The notes under the pieces: model-generated | Seen by the model: only the letters and a program-made list of their open reading frames with translations | Told to the model about the DNA's origin: nothing | The model's database searches: none | Made by a program: the position numbers and the translations under genes | Origin: Gnetum montanum | Lineage: Eukaryota > Streptophyta > Gnetopsida > Gnetales > Gnetaceae | Direction: 5' to 3' | DNA length: 62,000 bases | Assembly (NCBI GenBank): GCA_015680685.1 | Contig: MNCI01020931.1 | Coordinates: 337,704 to 399,703 of the forward strand | Part shown: in pieces, positions 44,392 to 56,699 of the stretch | Numbering within the stretch: position 1 is the stretch's first letter | Layout of the letters: every line of letters starts with the position of its first letter

Positions 44392-44412
44392 TTCCAATTA
44401 GTCATGGGGGTA
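44392..44412 (+). other. Element B 3' polypurine tract
   Basis: TCCAATTAGTCATGGGGGTA precedes the LTR start TGATAAATTG at 44,413. Confidence 0.85.
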
Positions 44413-45291
44413 TGATAAATTGTATTTTTCATAGAAGCTATATCAAATCTATGATATCATAGCTATGATATTGTAGCATGTGCTACATCATCATATATAT
44501 GATATCTTGGGATGTATGCTCACCTATAAATATAGCACTTAGGTGCATAGTCCAACATATAATTCACTCAACCCTTACTGAAACTCTATCAGTTTTTTTT
44601 GTCCACTTAGACTTAGTATTTAGAAGTATGAATTCCTGTAGTGTAGTGTGACTTTGTGAACAATGTCTTTATTTGAACATCTTATACTTGGGCACAAGTG
44701 ATTGGCAATAAAGATCAAGTTATTTCATACTATTACAACATTCTCCTAGATGTACTATTTACACTTATAATAATTTTCTTACTATTTTCTAGCTCAATGA
44801 TTTACTTTTCCAAAGCACTTTACTTTTACATGTTCATATTAAGTAAAATAAATATGACTAATTTCAAGCATAAAGTGTGAGCATTTGGTAACCTAGTAGT
44901 ATTATTACTTGGTAAACCTAGTAGCAAAATACTTGGTAATCCTAGTGATAATTACATAAGCCTAAGACATGTACGAAAAATTAGGAAAAAATATCCATTG
45001 TCTTAGGCTAGAATAGATTCATTTACTTATTTTACTTAGAATTAGAAATCATTTCTATTTCACTATGTTTGGTAAGAGTAATAATGGCCTGACAACATCA
45101 CTCATCTTATACCTCACATTGAGCTAAACCATACAATTAGATTTCACTAGCTTCATGTGGGAAGATAACAGTCATGGACTTAAACCAATGGCTAGCATAT
45201 TTACATTGTCTCATCCATAGATTACAATCAGGTCACATGTGGACACTCATGACTTGTATAGTTGGGTATTGGATTGCTCCACCGCTCATCA
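44413..45291 (+). repeat. Element B 3' LTR
   Basis: 879 bp, TGATAAATTG to CCGCTCATCA. U3 has GATATC or GATATT motifs at about 44,450-44,505, then the TATA box CCTATAAATATAG (44,523-44,535). It aligns with the split 5' LTR. Confidence 0.92.
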
Positions 45292-48200
45292 CACACTACA
45301 AAATTTAGATTCACCAATCAAATATATGGTTTAGACTCACCATTTCATTGGCTATATTAAGTGATTTAAATTCATATGCCCACCACCCAAGGATTTTTTT
45401 ATTAGTTTTTAGATTTAGTTAATTTATCATTTGGATTCATAATTAGTTTGGCCAACCTTTTGTACCATTTTGTAGTGATCATAGCATGTAGCATATCATG
45501 GTGGTGATTCAAATTCTTAAAACATGAATCATATCAAGATGGTAAGTCAGATTCTTACAAAATGAAGCATATCATGGTATAACATGAAGCATATCACAAG
45601 GGTGAGTTAGTACTTATAGCATGAAACATATCATAGTAAGTGCATTTTATTTGTTTATTCATTTGTCGGATTTAGTGGGTGGGGGTAGAGTTGTAATTAA
45701 TATTTGACAATTTTTTAGTTTGTTATTATTATCATTGTTTATTCTTGTTTGTATTTTGTTGTATTTGGTTGGGTAACTCTTTTTTTAGTTATTCATGTGC
45801 ATGACTATCTAGCTCCCTAATGTCTCCAACCAAACTCATAAGGAAATATTTTGTTAGTTTGTTTGCCCTAGTCAACCTTAGGATTTATTTACTTGGTTGT
45901 ATGTGAATTTTAAGTGATTATGTTAGCCTAGTTGAGAAGGATACAGAATAGATAATTGATCACTAATTTCATGTTTTAGGATCTTATTTGATATTATGTT
46001 TTCAATTTAAGTTTAATTCTATGTTGTAATGTTCTACTAGATTTGTTATATTGGATGTTGTATTAGTATTGTACTTTGCTTGTTTGTAGTGTGTGTCAAT
46101 GTTTATTTCTATTATATTCATGTTGTATATCTTGCCATTAAGTTTATATGTGATAGTTGATGCAATATTAGAGTCCAATGCCTTTTGGATGTAAATATTT
46201 TTTTTCTATCTATTATCAATTTCATGTGTAATTAAATTACATTTCTAACATATTAGCTATATTTTTCCCTACTATTATTGTAAATTTTTGGCTTGGGTAA
46301 TAAGGATTCATTTTGTTTTTCTTAATGTATAGGTTAGGTTTGGAACACATGGGCTATTGTCACTATCTTAACAATGTGTTACATTTTATTGCATTTTTCT
46401 CTTATTCTAATGTGCTTATTTTTTTTTATTCCTATGACTTTTCTTGTTATATTTTCTTAGTATTCATTCAATTTTTATTTGGTTTTACACTTTTCTGCAA
46501 TTTGAATAATTATATAAGTAATGCCTTACTAGCCTAAGCATAGTTAGCAAGGTGTTATAAGACATGTTTCCACTATCTAGGGATTGTTTGTTTTATTATA
46601 TATTATATTTTGACATTTGAATTATTTTGACCTTAAATTTGAATTAGCAATGCTTATGTGGCTCATCTTTGTTGGTGGATTTTCTAATAATCTTTGTGGT
46701 GACTATGTAGGTTGTCTTCTCTTAATAGTAAGCCAAATACTTATGCAACTTGACTTTGTTGATGAGTATCATACATCTTTGTGGGTTATCTTCACTTGGT
46801 AGGGAGTCAGATACTTATGTAGCTCAACTTTAGCAGTAAGTATCATTTTCTTAGTTTGAAATCACTTGAATTTAGTGGAAGGTGATAGATCCTTTTTTTA
46901 AATATTTTACTTTTGAATATTTCATTTAGTTAATATTAGTTATTTGATATTCATCTATGCATGTTTGTGATTTTGGGCGCTAACTCTCTACTTGTAGCTA
47001 CTCTTTATGCATGACTATCTAGCTACTTGATGCCTTCAATTAAAACCCATAAGGGAGTACTTTGTAGCTTATTTTCCATCCTTAGACTTAAGATTGATCC
47101 CCTTTGTGTTTTTGTGTCTTCTAGGTAATTCAATTAATTATGAGAAGTAGGAGTTAGATGGAGAAGTTGATGCTTAGATTTCCTTTTTAAAACTTCTTTT
47201 AGCTTAACCATTAAGCTTCCACTTATCAGTTATTTTTCTTCTAACATGTAATGTTTACCTGGAATTTCTGTACTATATAATTACTATGAGAATTATATTT
47301 GTATTTTCTCTCTCTTTGGTGTAGAGCCCCTAATAACTAGCCTTTAAACTTCATTATAAGTTTTTTCCTCAAATCCTCTTAAAACATGGAGCTATGCTTA
47401 CACTAGCACATACTAAGAATATGACTCAAATAATGATGGGTTGATTACAAAGCCTACATACCTCCTTCCCTCACTATACATAACAACTTGTTGATAATAT
47501 GAGACATTACCACTTCTCATTGTCTTAATGATTAATGCATCAATTACATATTGTCTATCTTTCGTAGTACTTTAATACCTTAAGAACTAGCATAGCCAAG
47601 GATAATAGCTAACACTTTCCATCATTTAGAAAGCTAGAACACATCAAATATTTATGTGAATCACTTGTTTTAAGTTTTATTTTTCAAGTAGCACCAACAA
47701 ATATGGTTGGATGTACTCGTAATTCTCTATTTTAGTTCCACCAAACAAAATCATTTAATCTATGATAGGCTTTAAATAATGGTTGGGAATAAAAATCGTA
47801 TAGGCTTCAATAACTTTGCCCATGTAATGTGAAATTTCATTTCTACATTGAGGGCCATCTAATGCAAAGAGTTCAATCAACATTTGGCTATGAGTTGAGT
47901 TATCTTCAAGTTTTAAACTACACAAACAAGGCTTGGCTCAACCATCATTTTTGAACTACACCTTGATAAACCCCCCAAATAGGTGATCAAGGATCATATG
48001 TGAGGTGGGTACACACTTGTGAATGGTTCCTGCATCATTGAAAACCTTGATTCATTATGCAACTCTACCTCCAAGGATCCAATGTCTTAGGATATTATGC
48101 TGAAGTAAGCATATGTACGGGTATGGTTGGATAGTGTTGTTCATCTCCACATCCATGGTAAGATGTATGCAAAATAATTAAACAATGCAAGCCATCCATT

Positions 48201-49031
48201 CAAGGTATGGGAATGAATATATTATTATTAAAATGATTCATTTATTATCCCTAAAAATATTACATGCTTCACATAATGTAAACCAATCAAATGCATCATC
48301 CACTTAATTATGAATTGTTTAGGTGAATTCCTTAACTTAGGTTCTAGAGGGCTTCTAATCATAATTCATGTGGGTTTGTTTTATTGAAAGCAAATAAATA
48401 TACATGATCACACATGTATTTTCTTTCTTTTGTTTGTATAAATAAAATAATGTAATTACTTGTAAAAAATGGAATTAACATACTGAAATAAGAATAAATA
48501 AACAATATTTTACTTTGCATGAAAGGAAAATCTAACTATGATAAAATATACAAAACATTCATTAGGTAATAAAAGAATTACTCCAATAAGACTTCAAGAT
48601 TTCCAAGATCTAATTTCCTTATCATACAATCAAAATAAAGTAAATATGTATCTTAAGTAGATTTTAAATGCCATCTAAGGAACTAGCTCACACATCAAAC
48701 AATAGAGAGTTACACCATAGAGGTTTGTTCTATGTTAAAAAAATAGGTTATTATTGCCTCATACCTCTACTCCTAGATGAATTTTTACATGTAAAAATTA
48801 ACCAATGTTTCCTTTATTTTAATGCATCCTGCTTAGTATACTTGTTGAACCTAATAAAGGTCTTAAAAGAGTAGAATATTATAACCTAAGTAGTTTGACT
48901 AGAGTACAGATTTAAAGGTTTTGTTGAAAGAAAAATAAAACATAGAAAACCATATATCCATAGCTATAAAGAAAATGTCATAGTCTCTATTTTAGACATC
49001 ACTATCATCAAGGGTGTAAACATTTGATTTC
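45292..49031. other. Degenerate AT-rich region between B and the solo LTR
   Basis: No gene is recognised. Items seen: imperfect repeats of ATGAAGCATATCA at 45,480-45,640; a diverged direct repeat whose copies start CATGACTATCTAGCT (45,800 and 47,008), perhaps an old LTR pair about 1.2 kb apart; a local repeat of about 83 bp with two copies (46,705-46,860); and a stretch at 47,390-48,120 whose minus strand reads as faintly protein-like (for example GPQCRNEISHYMGKVIEAYT) but which I cannot assign. 48,200-49,031 is simple AT-rich sequence. Confidence 0.5.
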
Positions 49032-49968
49032 TGATGGATCATTGTTGTGTCATGTCGATGGGCTCTCATTGATGTGGCCTCGTCGATGCGGTCCCATCTA
49101 CATGGTGTTGCCCCATTGATGGGGCCACATCGACATAGAATTTGTTGCATCTATGGGACCCCATCGATGTAGCGCTGCAATAAAATCTATAAATATGCAC
49201 TCACTAGCCATGTTTATGGAAGGTCAAGTCATAGTTGTAGCAGAGCTCTTGCAGTTTTGTCATTTGAAAGTTAGAATATTTCTTTGAGTGCCCGCAATAG
49301 GAGTCAGAAAGTGTATGGATCTTTATTCGAGCATTATTGTACCTGAACCATACTAGTGTGAACAACAATAAAGACATGCATTTTGATCAAACCTTATAGC
49401 ACTTAGAATAGATTAATGGTTTATTTATGCATTTATTATTTTTATTAATTATGTAATTAATTAAGCTAAATTAGACTTCAAGTAATTAGTTAATTAATTA
49501 AGCTAAATATATTAAGCACATAAGTACAACCACTTCAAGCCTAAATATGCATTCACTTGGTAATCCTAGTAGCATTATTGCTTGGTTTGCCCAGTAGCAT
49601 ATTCACTTGGTAATCCTAGTAGTGGATACGTGGGTTTAGGACATGTACAGAAAGTGGGACTAGATGCTTATGTTAGGACTAGTTAGAGATTAGTTAACTA
49701 GTTAAATTAAATTAGTTCATTTCTCTACTTTAAGCACTAGGAATATAAAACATAAAATAATAAAAATCATATACCTCAATTACACTCAATGATACCTTTG
49801 TGCATCAAAAGTCTAATTCAGAAAACAACAAATTACTATTAGGGAAAAAGTTAACTTCCTAAAAGACTAGTGTACCAAAAGACATAAGTCCATAAAATTC
49901 AATTGGATCGTGCGTGAATGCTTTGTGATTTGTATGGTTGGGCATAAGCATATCTCAACTACTCATCG
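49032..49968 (+). mobile_element. Solo LTR related to element D
   Basis: 937 bp from TGATGGATCATTG to ACTCATCG (the last base is expected to be A), flanked by a perfect 5-bp target duplication ATTTC (49,027-49,031 and 49,969-49,973). U3 is filled with CATCGATG-type and GGGCC/CCCATCGATG motifs (49,053-49,175), then the TATA box CTATAAATAT (49,187-49,196). The R/U5 part is alignable with D (CATTTGAAAGTTAGAATATT, CTTTATTCGAGCATT). No internal region is present, as expected from LTR-LTR recombination. Confidence 0.9.
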
Positions 49969-49973
49969 ATTTC

Positions 49974-50693
49974 TTAGCAACTAAAGGAAATAGGAAAACA
50001 ACCTTAAAAATAGCATTGCTATAGCTAGAAATCATTAAGAACTAGAATATAATTTATGGGAAAAAAGAGAACAAATTTTATAGCTGACTATTTATTATTA
50101 TTATTATTCAATTGAATCACAAATAGAAAATAATGAATAGCAACCAAAAAAATAGTAACAATCTCTAACCTTAGAATAGTCTTCATTAAAGCACTAAAAC
50201 TTTTATTGGAAGCAAAAAAAATATGTTAACTATATGAACTCAATTGCTAAATGACAAGGAGAGAGAAATAAAAACTAAAATATACCAAGATTGACCACCA
50301 TGATGGATTAACATGATGCCAAGTTTTTAAAATCCTCATTATCAAATTTTTCTAGCCTCTCATATTTTCATGTTGACAGATAAAGGCTTGAACAAAGGAT
50401 TATTTAACAATGAATTGGAGCATGATAACTCTCTTCAAAACCCTTCAAAATTGCCCCAAAAATGCTCCAAAAAATAAAAAATGTGCAGTTAACAAAAGAT
50501 ACCAAAAATCATTAATATGCATAGCTTAGTTTTATTTTTAAATGAGTGCTCAATGGACTCTTTGGTCATCCAATTGTGATACACCAAGTCTCTCCAACCC
50601 TACAGCATCTTGTAGCTGACACAAGAGATCATCAGCCTAGGATAGAATAATGGATGAGCATTTCTTTTTTTATTAAAATAATAATAAAAACAT
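49974..50693. other. AT-rich spacer
   Basis: I see no coding region, RNA gene or clear repeat, apart from a short (TTA)n run near 50,092 and an (AAT)n-like run near 50,678. Confidence 0.6.
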
Positions 50694-51583
50694 TGATGAG
50701 TGGTGTCTAGTTGGTTGCGTTGACGAGGCCTCATCGATGCATCGTGTCATGCATCAATGAGGCTCCATTGACGCAGTGTTGGCTTGCTTGATTTTTGGCT
50801 ATAAATACGTGCTTGTAGATGCATTTATGGTAGAAGTAGAGATTGTAGTTGTAGTGAAGCTCTTACATTTTTTCCATTTGAAAGTTAGAATTTTCCCTCA
50901 AGTGCCTACAACAGGAGTCATTGAGTAGATACATCTTTATTCGAGCATTGTTGTACTTGAGCACGGTAATGTGTGTGACAATAAAGAAGAGCTTTTTGAT
51001 AAACCTTGCAGCACTTTGGATAAATTAGCTATTTTATTTATGCATTTAATGTTTTTAATTATTTATTAAATATTTTTCATTAGTTATTAAATATTTTCTA
51101 GATATTCCATTAATGAATCAATTAAGCTAGATAGATTACACACATGAGTACGATTACTTTGAGCATAACACGTATTCGTTTGGTAATCCCACCAACATTA
51201 TTGCTTGGTACGCCTAGTAGCATAGCACTTGTTCACCCAACAATGGATACATGGCTTTAGGATGTGTAGGGAAAGTGGGATCAGATGCTTATGTTAGAAT
51301 TAGTTAAATACTAGTTAATTAGTTAATCAAATTCCTTTTATCTACATTTGAGCACCAACTTATAAAACACAAAATGATAAAAATTAGATGCCTTAGTTAC
51401 ACTTAACTATACCAACAAATATCACAAGTGTAATTGGGAAGACAAAAATTGACCTTAAGGCAAGCTTTACTTCCTAAAGAACTAGTGCACAAGAAAAGAT
51501 AAAGTTCGTGGAATTCAACTGAGTCACATGTGAACATTTTGTGATTCGTATGGTTGGACGTAGGGGTACCTCACCGCTCATCA
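50694..51583 (+). repeat. Element D 5' LTR
   Basis: 890 bp, TGATGAGTGG to CCGCTCATCA. U3 has a large imperfect inverted repeat (50,716-50,776) centred on CATCGATGCATCG, then the TATA box GCTATAAATAC (50,798-50,808). The R/U5 part aligns with A and the solo LTR, but U3 has no GATATC. Confidence 0.92.
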
Positions 51584-51602
51584 TTGGTGCCATTGCTAGG
51601 GA
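51584..51602 (+). other. Primer-binding site of D (tRNA-Asp type)
   Basis: TTGGTGCCATTGCTAGGGA follows CTCATCA directly. Confidence 0.8.
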
Positions 51603-51743
51603 CTTTGTTTGTAGAATGTGTGCTATTTAGGTCTAAGTGGATACCATTAATATCATTGTATGAACCTCAAGGTTAATATCATTTCCACTATACATAGAAT
51701 TATAAAAGCACACTGATGATTTTATTTTATTTTGTTTTGCAAA

Positions 51744-54060
51744 ATGTTTTCTTCTTCTCATAAGCATAAAGATACCAAACCACCAGTCCCAGAAGAATGC
51801 AAGGTGATATAGACTCATCTAGATGAGGTTGTACTAAATTTCATCTTCATCCTACATTAGGATGAACAACTATGATGGCATGATATGAAGGGCAACATCA
51901 TCTTACCCCCCAATCGATCTATGCCTGAGATGCTATTCAAAACCCTTAAGAAGCTGGGCATAGCATATCTTCACAAAGAATACATTATGGATGGATATGA
52001 CACTTGAAACTATTGTCCCACTAAAACACAATGTAAATGAGATCAACATCAAGAGAAACTCCATGAAGCTACAAAGGGGAAACATTACACCAATCCCTTA
52101 TTCCTACTAAATCAACATGACACTGAGGATCCTCCTACTGAAGGTTCTCAACATGAAGATTCTCCACCCCCTATTACAAATTATGAGGGTGTGAACCTAA
52201 TCCTACAATCCACTATTCATAAATTAGATTTAGGAAAAAGTGGTAGCCAAGGTAGGAACTTGGGCAAGCACCATAATAGTAAGGGATCCAAGGATGGTGA
52301 TCACAATAAGTGTAAGAGTGGTGGTGAACACTGTGGTGGTGGTGTTAGTCCACCTTCCTCTTCATCCAATTTAGAACATTCCTCTTCATTTGATGATTCT
52401 CATGGAAGCTATAATTGAAATAATTATGATGAAGGTAATTATCGAGACAACAATGACTGTGAAGGCCACTAGAACTAAGGGGTTGGCCAAAACCATCATT
52501 GACATCATAGACATAGTGGTGATGATGAACCTCTATTGGTAACTTGAAGTATGATCAACATTGTAGAGATAGTGAAAATCCCAACCAGGCATATGAAGGA
52601 TAGTCAGATCAAGCACCTAAACATGAATAATATCCCAAGATTTGAAGGGGGATACAACTCTGATCTGCAAACACATCTACAAGCTTTTCAAGATGCCTAT
52701 GCCTTATAGAACATAGAGAAGAAGTGGCAAAAACTCAAGCTTTTCTCAAGGACACTCATTAAGGAAGCTAAAAGTTGGTACTAGTCCTTAGAGCCAGAAT
52801 CTATCCACAGATGGAGTACCATGTTAGAACTATTCAATGAAAAATACCAAACATACTCCAAAGTGTCTAATTTAAGAAGGCAAATCCAAGGTTGGAAATA
52901 ATAAGTACATGAACCCTTGGATGATACCATGGACCAATACTGTTCACTACTACATCAATGCCCTAGCCATGGTTATTCTTAGAGGAAACAACTTTTCCAC
53001 ATCATAGATGGGCTTAGAGTAGAAACAAGAAGAACCCTTGGGATGTATGCCTAAGGAAGGTTGTTTGAAATGAGAGCTCATTAAATCCAAAGGCTAATTG
53101 AGTAGGTAGAAAAAGAAAAATATGAGCTACAAAAAAGGGAACGTGTTGAAGAGTATAATAGGGATCCCTCCATTAGAAAATGAGAGGTTTTATTTTGTAA
53201 CAAGGAGGAATTACCACTTGATGGAGTAATGAACAAAAAGACCTTGTCCATCCAAAAATCTATTTATGATATTTTGGCCAAGGTTGATAAATTATGGGAC
53301 TCTTTAGATGAAAAATTTTAAATTGACTTGAATATTTCTAAAGAATCCAAAGAGTAAAATAGTGATCGTAATCACATGAGGCAAAAAGAAGCTGAACGTA
53401 CCTACCAAAGAGGTAAGGGCAAAATTGCTACAATAGAGGAAGTTGTGGAGTTTGACTTTGATGATGAAACTGAATGTGGCATTTGCCAATATAAACATCC
53501 AAAGGGATGTTGCCCTATAGTTTCACACTTACAAGAGTCTAGACCGTATGCATTGAATCCTTGCCTAGCATGTAGGAAAGCTTCAAGACGATTGCCTTAC
53601 CCTCAAGGTAGTCCAAGACAATTCCACCAGCAACAACAAGCTTACTACCTAAGTGGAACTACTTCACAACCTTATGATCAATACCAACAATGCTACCAAC
53701 CACAATCAAGGGAAATGCCACCACTAAGGTAGCAATACCCTTATAGGCAAATAGATCCATATAGGTACTATGTTTAGTAGCCCATCTCTCCTAGAAGTTC
53801 TGCAAGTCATACATCATTCCAACATCACTACTACTCTCCAGAGTACCACCAAACACATTCACCATCTACTCAAGGGAAAAACCTATATCTATATCCATAC
53901 CATCCTCTGCATCCCTCTACACATACACCTACACCTTCAACCTAATTACCTCCTACTCCACCCATGCAGGGAGAGATTCCTCCACAACTGCAACAACAAA
54001 ATGCTATGAGGGTTGTACACTCATAATTAGTTTTTCAACCAACTGGTTTGGATAATCAAT
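51744..54060 (+). pseudogene. Element D gag (broken)
   Basis: The start MFSSSHKHKDTKPPVPEECK is followed by WHDMKGNIILPPNRSMPEML. A Ser/Gly/His-rich linker with an open 75-codon piece (52,191-52,418) follows. The capsid-like domain runs IPTRHMKDSQIKHLNMNNIP, FEGGYNSDLQTHLQAFQDAY, MLELFNEKYQTYSKVSNLRR and LFHIIDGLRVETRRTLGMYA. The zinc knuckle CGICQYKHPKGCC is at 53,475-53,513 inside an open 118-codon stretch (53,376-53,732). The Gln/Pro/Tyr-rich tail ends MQGEIPPQ near 53,990. Confidence 0.82.
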
Positions 54061-54179
54061 TAAGAAAAAGACCTTTCTTCTAACCCAACAACCCTCTCTA
54101 GCCCTCACAACTTGCTCTAGTTGATCATCCGCATCTCTAGCACCCTCATCCTCTACATCAAACACCTTCAAGTGCCCTT

Positions 54180-54860
54180 CAAACCAAGTGCTGCTTAGGA
54201 TCCACACTGTATGCTAACCCATGTTGTTTCTAATTGGATTAAGGTTGAAAATATTCCTATAAGAAGATATGATCTAAGAAGTTCACTTATTTATCTATAG
54301 ATTGCTAGACAAGAGCCATGCAAAGCTCTTCTTGACTCTAGTTCCAGAGTCAACCTCATCTTCCATGACATGTACAAGGCCTAGAACCTACCACTTCTCA
54401 AGAAGAGTAACATTCATCTAGAATTAGTAGATTAGTCAATTACTATCCCTTTGGGCTTAGTAGAGGACATTGTGACCACAGTTTGTAAGTGATCCTATCC
54501 TACTAATTTTCTAGTAATCAAGATGAACAACTCCAAAAACGACCTCCCCATCATCATGGAAAGAGCTTGGTTAAGTATAGTCAATGCAAGAATGGACATA
54601 AGGGACCTATCTTTAGAAATATCTAAGGAAAATGAGCTAAGAAAAATTGAGAAGAAGCAGATTCCATGCATTGTGTACAATGATAATGAGTGCAATTGCA
54701 TGTAAAATATTTGGTTAATCAAGAGTACATACATTAAGGCATTCAATCAATGTGCATAAGAAATTAACATTCAAAGGTTTCTGTACATAGTAGCCATAAA
54801 GCAGGAGGGCACCCAGTGGCTGATAGTTGATTTAGATAGCAACATACTATGCATGGAGTC
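54180..54860 (+). pseudogene. Element D protease region (broken)
   Basis: EPCKALLDSSSRVNLIFHDM is the retropepsin active-site region with Asp-Ser-Ser in place of Asp-x-Gly. LGLVEDIVTTV, YPTNFLVIKMNNSKNDLPII, AWLSIVNARMDIRDLSLEIS and IPCIVYNDNECNCM follow. The linker VAIKQEGTQWLIVD leads on to RT. Confidence 0.78.
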
Positions 54861-55254
54861 AATTGAAAGCTTAACTTGTGTATATGTTGAATGCATGGAC
54901 AAAATTGAACAAGTTCATTCCCAACTCTCTAATGAAGATGATGATACCTATTAGGAAGAGTTGGAAATCCTTAATCACTTCAAGTAAGAGCCCTTAGAAC
55001 TAAAAACTTTACCGGTCAGTATAGAGTATGAATTTTTAAAGAATGGAAAATCAATCATAATTAATGTCAAACTTGCTCCTAAACAAAAATAAAAGTTGTG
55101 AAAAGTGACAAAAAAATGATCAACAACCTTTGCTTTGTCATGTATAGAGCTAACAAGAGTCAATACAAGGATATGCCAACATCGCATCTACACCAACCCA
55201 ACCATGAAGCCTAGAAGGTAGCCGCAAAGGTGGCTAAACCCCAAATTGAAGTAA

Positions 55255-56080
55255 ATCATCAAGAAGGAGATAGAGCAACTCCTCAAAGTGTGGTTTATCT
55301 ATCCAATCATAGATAGTGAGTGGGTTAGCCCAGTCATAATTGTACCAAAGAAGGATGGCAAATGGCAGGTTTGCATCAACTTTAGGCTATTGAATATGGC
55401 AACATTTAAAGATCATTTTCCTTTGTCATTTTTCGATCAAGTATTAGACACCATATCTGGGCATTGTTATTATAGCTTTTTGGACTGTTATAGTGGCTAT
55501 AACCAAATCCAAATTGCACTCGAAGATTAGCCCAAGAAAACATTCACGAGTCCCTAAGGGACTTTTGCATATTGTAAGATGCCATTTATTCTATGCAATG
55601 CCCATGCAACCTTTCAATGCTTGGTCCTTAGTATCTTTCAATAGCAATTTGGTAGTGGTGTTGAAGTCTTCATGGATGACTTTTCCACCTATGGAGCTAC
55701 CTTTGAGCAAACCTTGAACTGGCTTGAGCAAGTACTGAAAAGATGTGTAGAAATAATGGCTCAATTGGCAAAAGAGCCATCTCATGGTCCAAGAAGGCAT
55801 TGTGTTAGGAAACCAAATTTCACAAAAAGGAATTGAGATAGACCCATAAAAAATAAGGATCATCCAAGGAATAACATGTCAACTATAGACTATTAAAGAT
55901 GTTCAGTCATTCCTTGGATAAACTGGCTACTACCAGTGATTTATAGAGAATTTCTCTAAGATTGCAAAGCCATTGGTAGAGCTTACAAAGAAAGATGCAT
56001 CTTTCATCTGGACCAAGGAATGTGAAATGAGTTCTAATAATTAAATGAGAAACTCATTGAAACACCAATCCTAAGAGCAC
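55255..56080 (+). pseudogene. Element D reverse transcriptase (near-complete, broken)
   Basis: Blocks in order: EIEQLLKVWFIYPIIDSEWV, SPVIIVPKKDGKWQVCINFR, LLNMATFKDHFPLSFFDQVL, DTISGHCYYSFLDCYSGYNQ (first catalytic Asp present), KKTFTSP(stop)GTFAY, MPFILCNAHATFQ, VFMDDFSTYGATFEQTLNWL (catalytic FMDD intact), then SFLG(stop)TGYY-type connection blocks with one frameshift near 55,760. Stops at CAA/CAG positions prevent translation. Confidence 0.9.
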
Positions 56081-56089
56081 CAAACTAGT

Positions 56090-56465
56090 CTAAACCTTTC
56101 CATATCATGATAGATGCATCTAACTACACCTTGGGAGCTATGGTCACATAGATGGATGATAAGAAATGTCCATACTATATCCACTGCACGAGTTGAAGCA
56201 TTATGGGAGCATAATTAAATTACACCACCATGGAAAAAGACCTAATGGTAGTGGTGTATGTGCTAGAAAAGTTTAGGCACTATGTGCTTGGTTATAGAGT
56301 ATTTGTGCATACATACCATAGTGCAATTCACTTCCTCATGAACAAGCCAATGGTAAGCCCCCATGTTATACCATGGTTGGTGATCTTGTAGGAACTCAAT
56401 CTCACTATGGTAGATCAAAAAGGAACCAAGAATGTGGTTGCTAACCACATCTCTTGCTTAAGATG
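56090..56465 (+). pseudogene. Element D RNase H region (broken)
   Basis: PFHIMIDASNYTLGAMVT, CPYYIHCTS, NYTTMEKDLMVVVYVLEKFR, HYVLGYRVFVHTYHSAIHFL, NKPMVSPHVIPWLVIL, KGTKNVVANHISCLR. The TDH block reads THTYH; the catalytic Glu position (TMEKD) is present. A few in-frame stops. Confidence 0.85.
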
Positions 56466-56699
56466 TGATAACAAAGAGGAGGAGAGCCCACTCTTTGATT
56501 AGTTTCTTGAAAACCTCCTCTTTATTAGAGTAATAAGTGAACCAATGCCTAAAAAATAAATATGCTATAATGGCATCCTCACCTAATTTCTCACTCAAGA
56601 AATGCCATAAGACTTGGATTTTAGGAACAAGCAACAATTTCTTCATTAGGTCAAATACTTCATGGAAATCAATGGACACCTTTATAAGGTGTGTGCCGA

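Larger units (their letters stand above)
10627..45291 (+). mobile_element. Element B: Ty3/gypsy (Athila/Tat-like) with extra 3' ORF, split by A and C
   Basis: Order on the plus strand: 5' LTR (10,627-11,415 plus 21,181-21,220), primer-binding site, gag, protease, RT (split at 25,143/36,859), RNase H, integrase, long untranslated stretch, internal promoter-like block, additional ORF, polypurine tract and 3' LTR (44,413-45,291). Removing A (11,416-21,180) and C (25,144-36,858) restores one continuous order of parts. The 5' LTR lacks about the first 75 bp of the 3' copy, so B's own TSD cannot be read. Coding regions carry many stops. The tRNA-Asp-type primer site and the extra ORF point to the non-chromoviral Athila/Tat group; this is inferred, not tested by phylogeny. 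Confidence 0.85.

Noticed and set aside
46313-46802. Hydrophobic open frames of 74 and 61 codons
   Set aside because: Phe/Leu/Tyr-rich translation is expected from T-rich DNA; no conserved motif and no homologous copy in the window.
47390-48120. Possible minus-strand protein-coding remnant
   Set aside because: A few coherent phrases appear in translation, but no recognisable motif order, so no gene is called.
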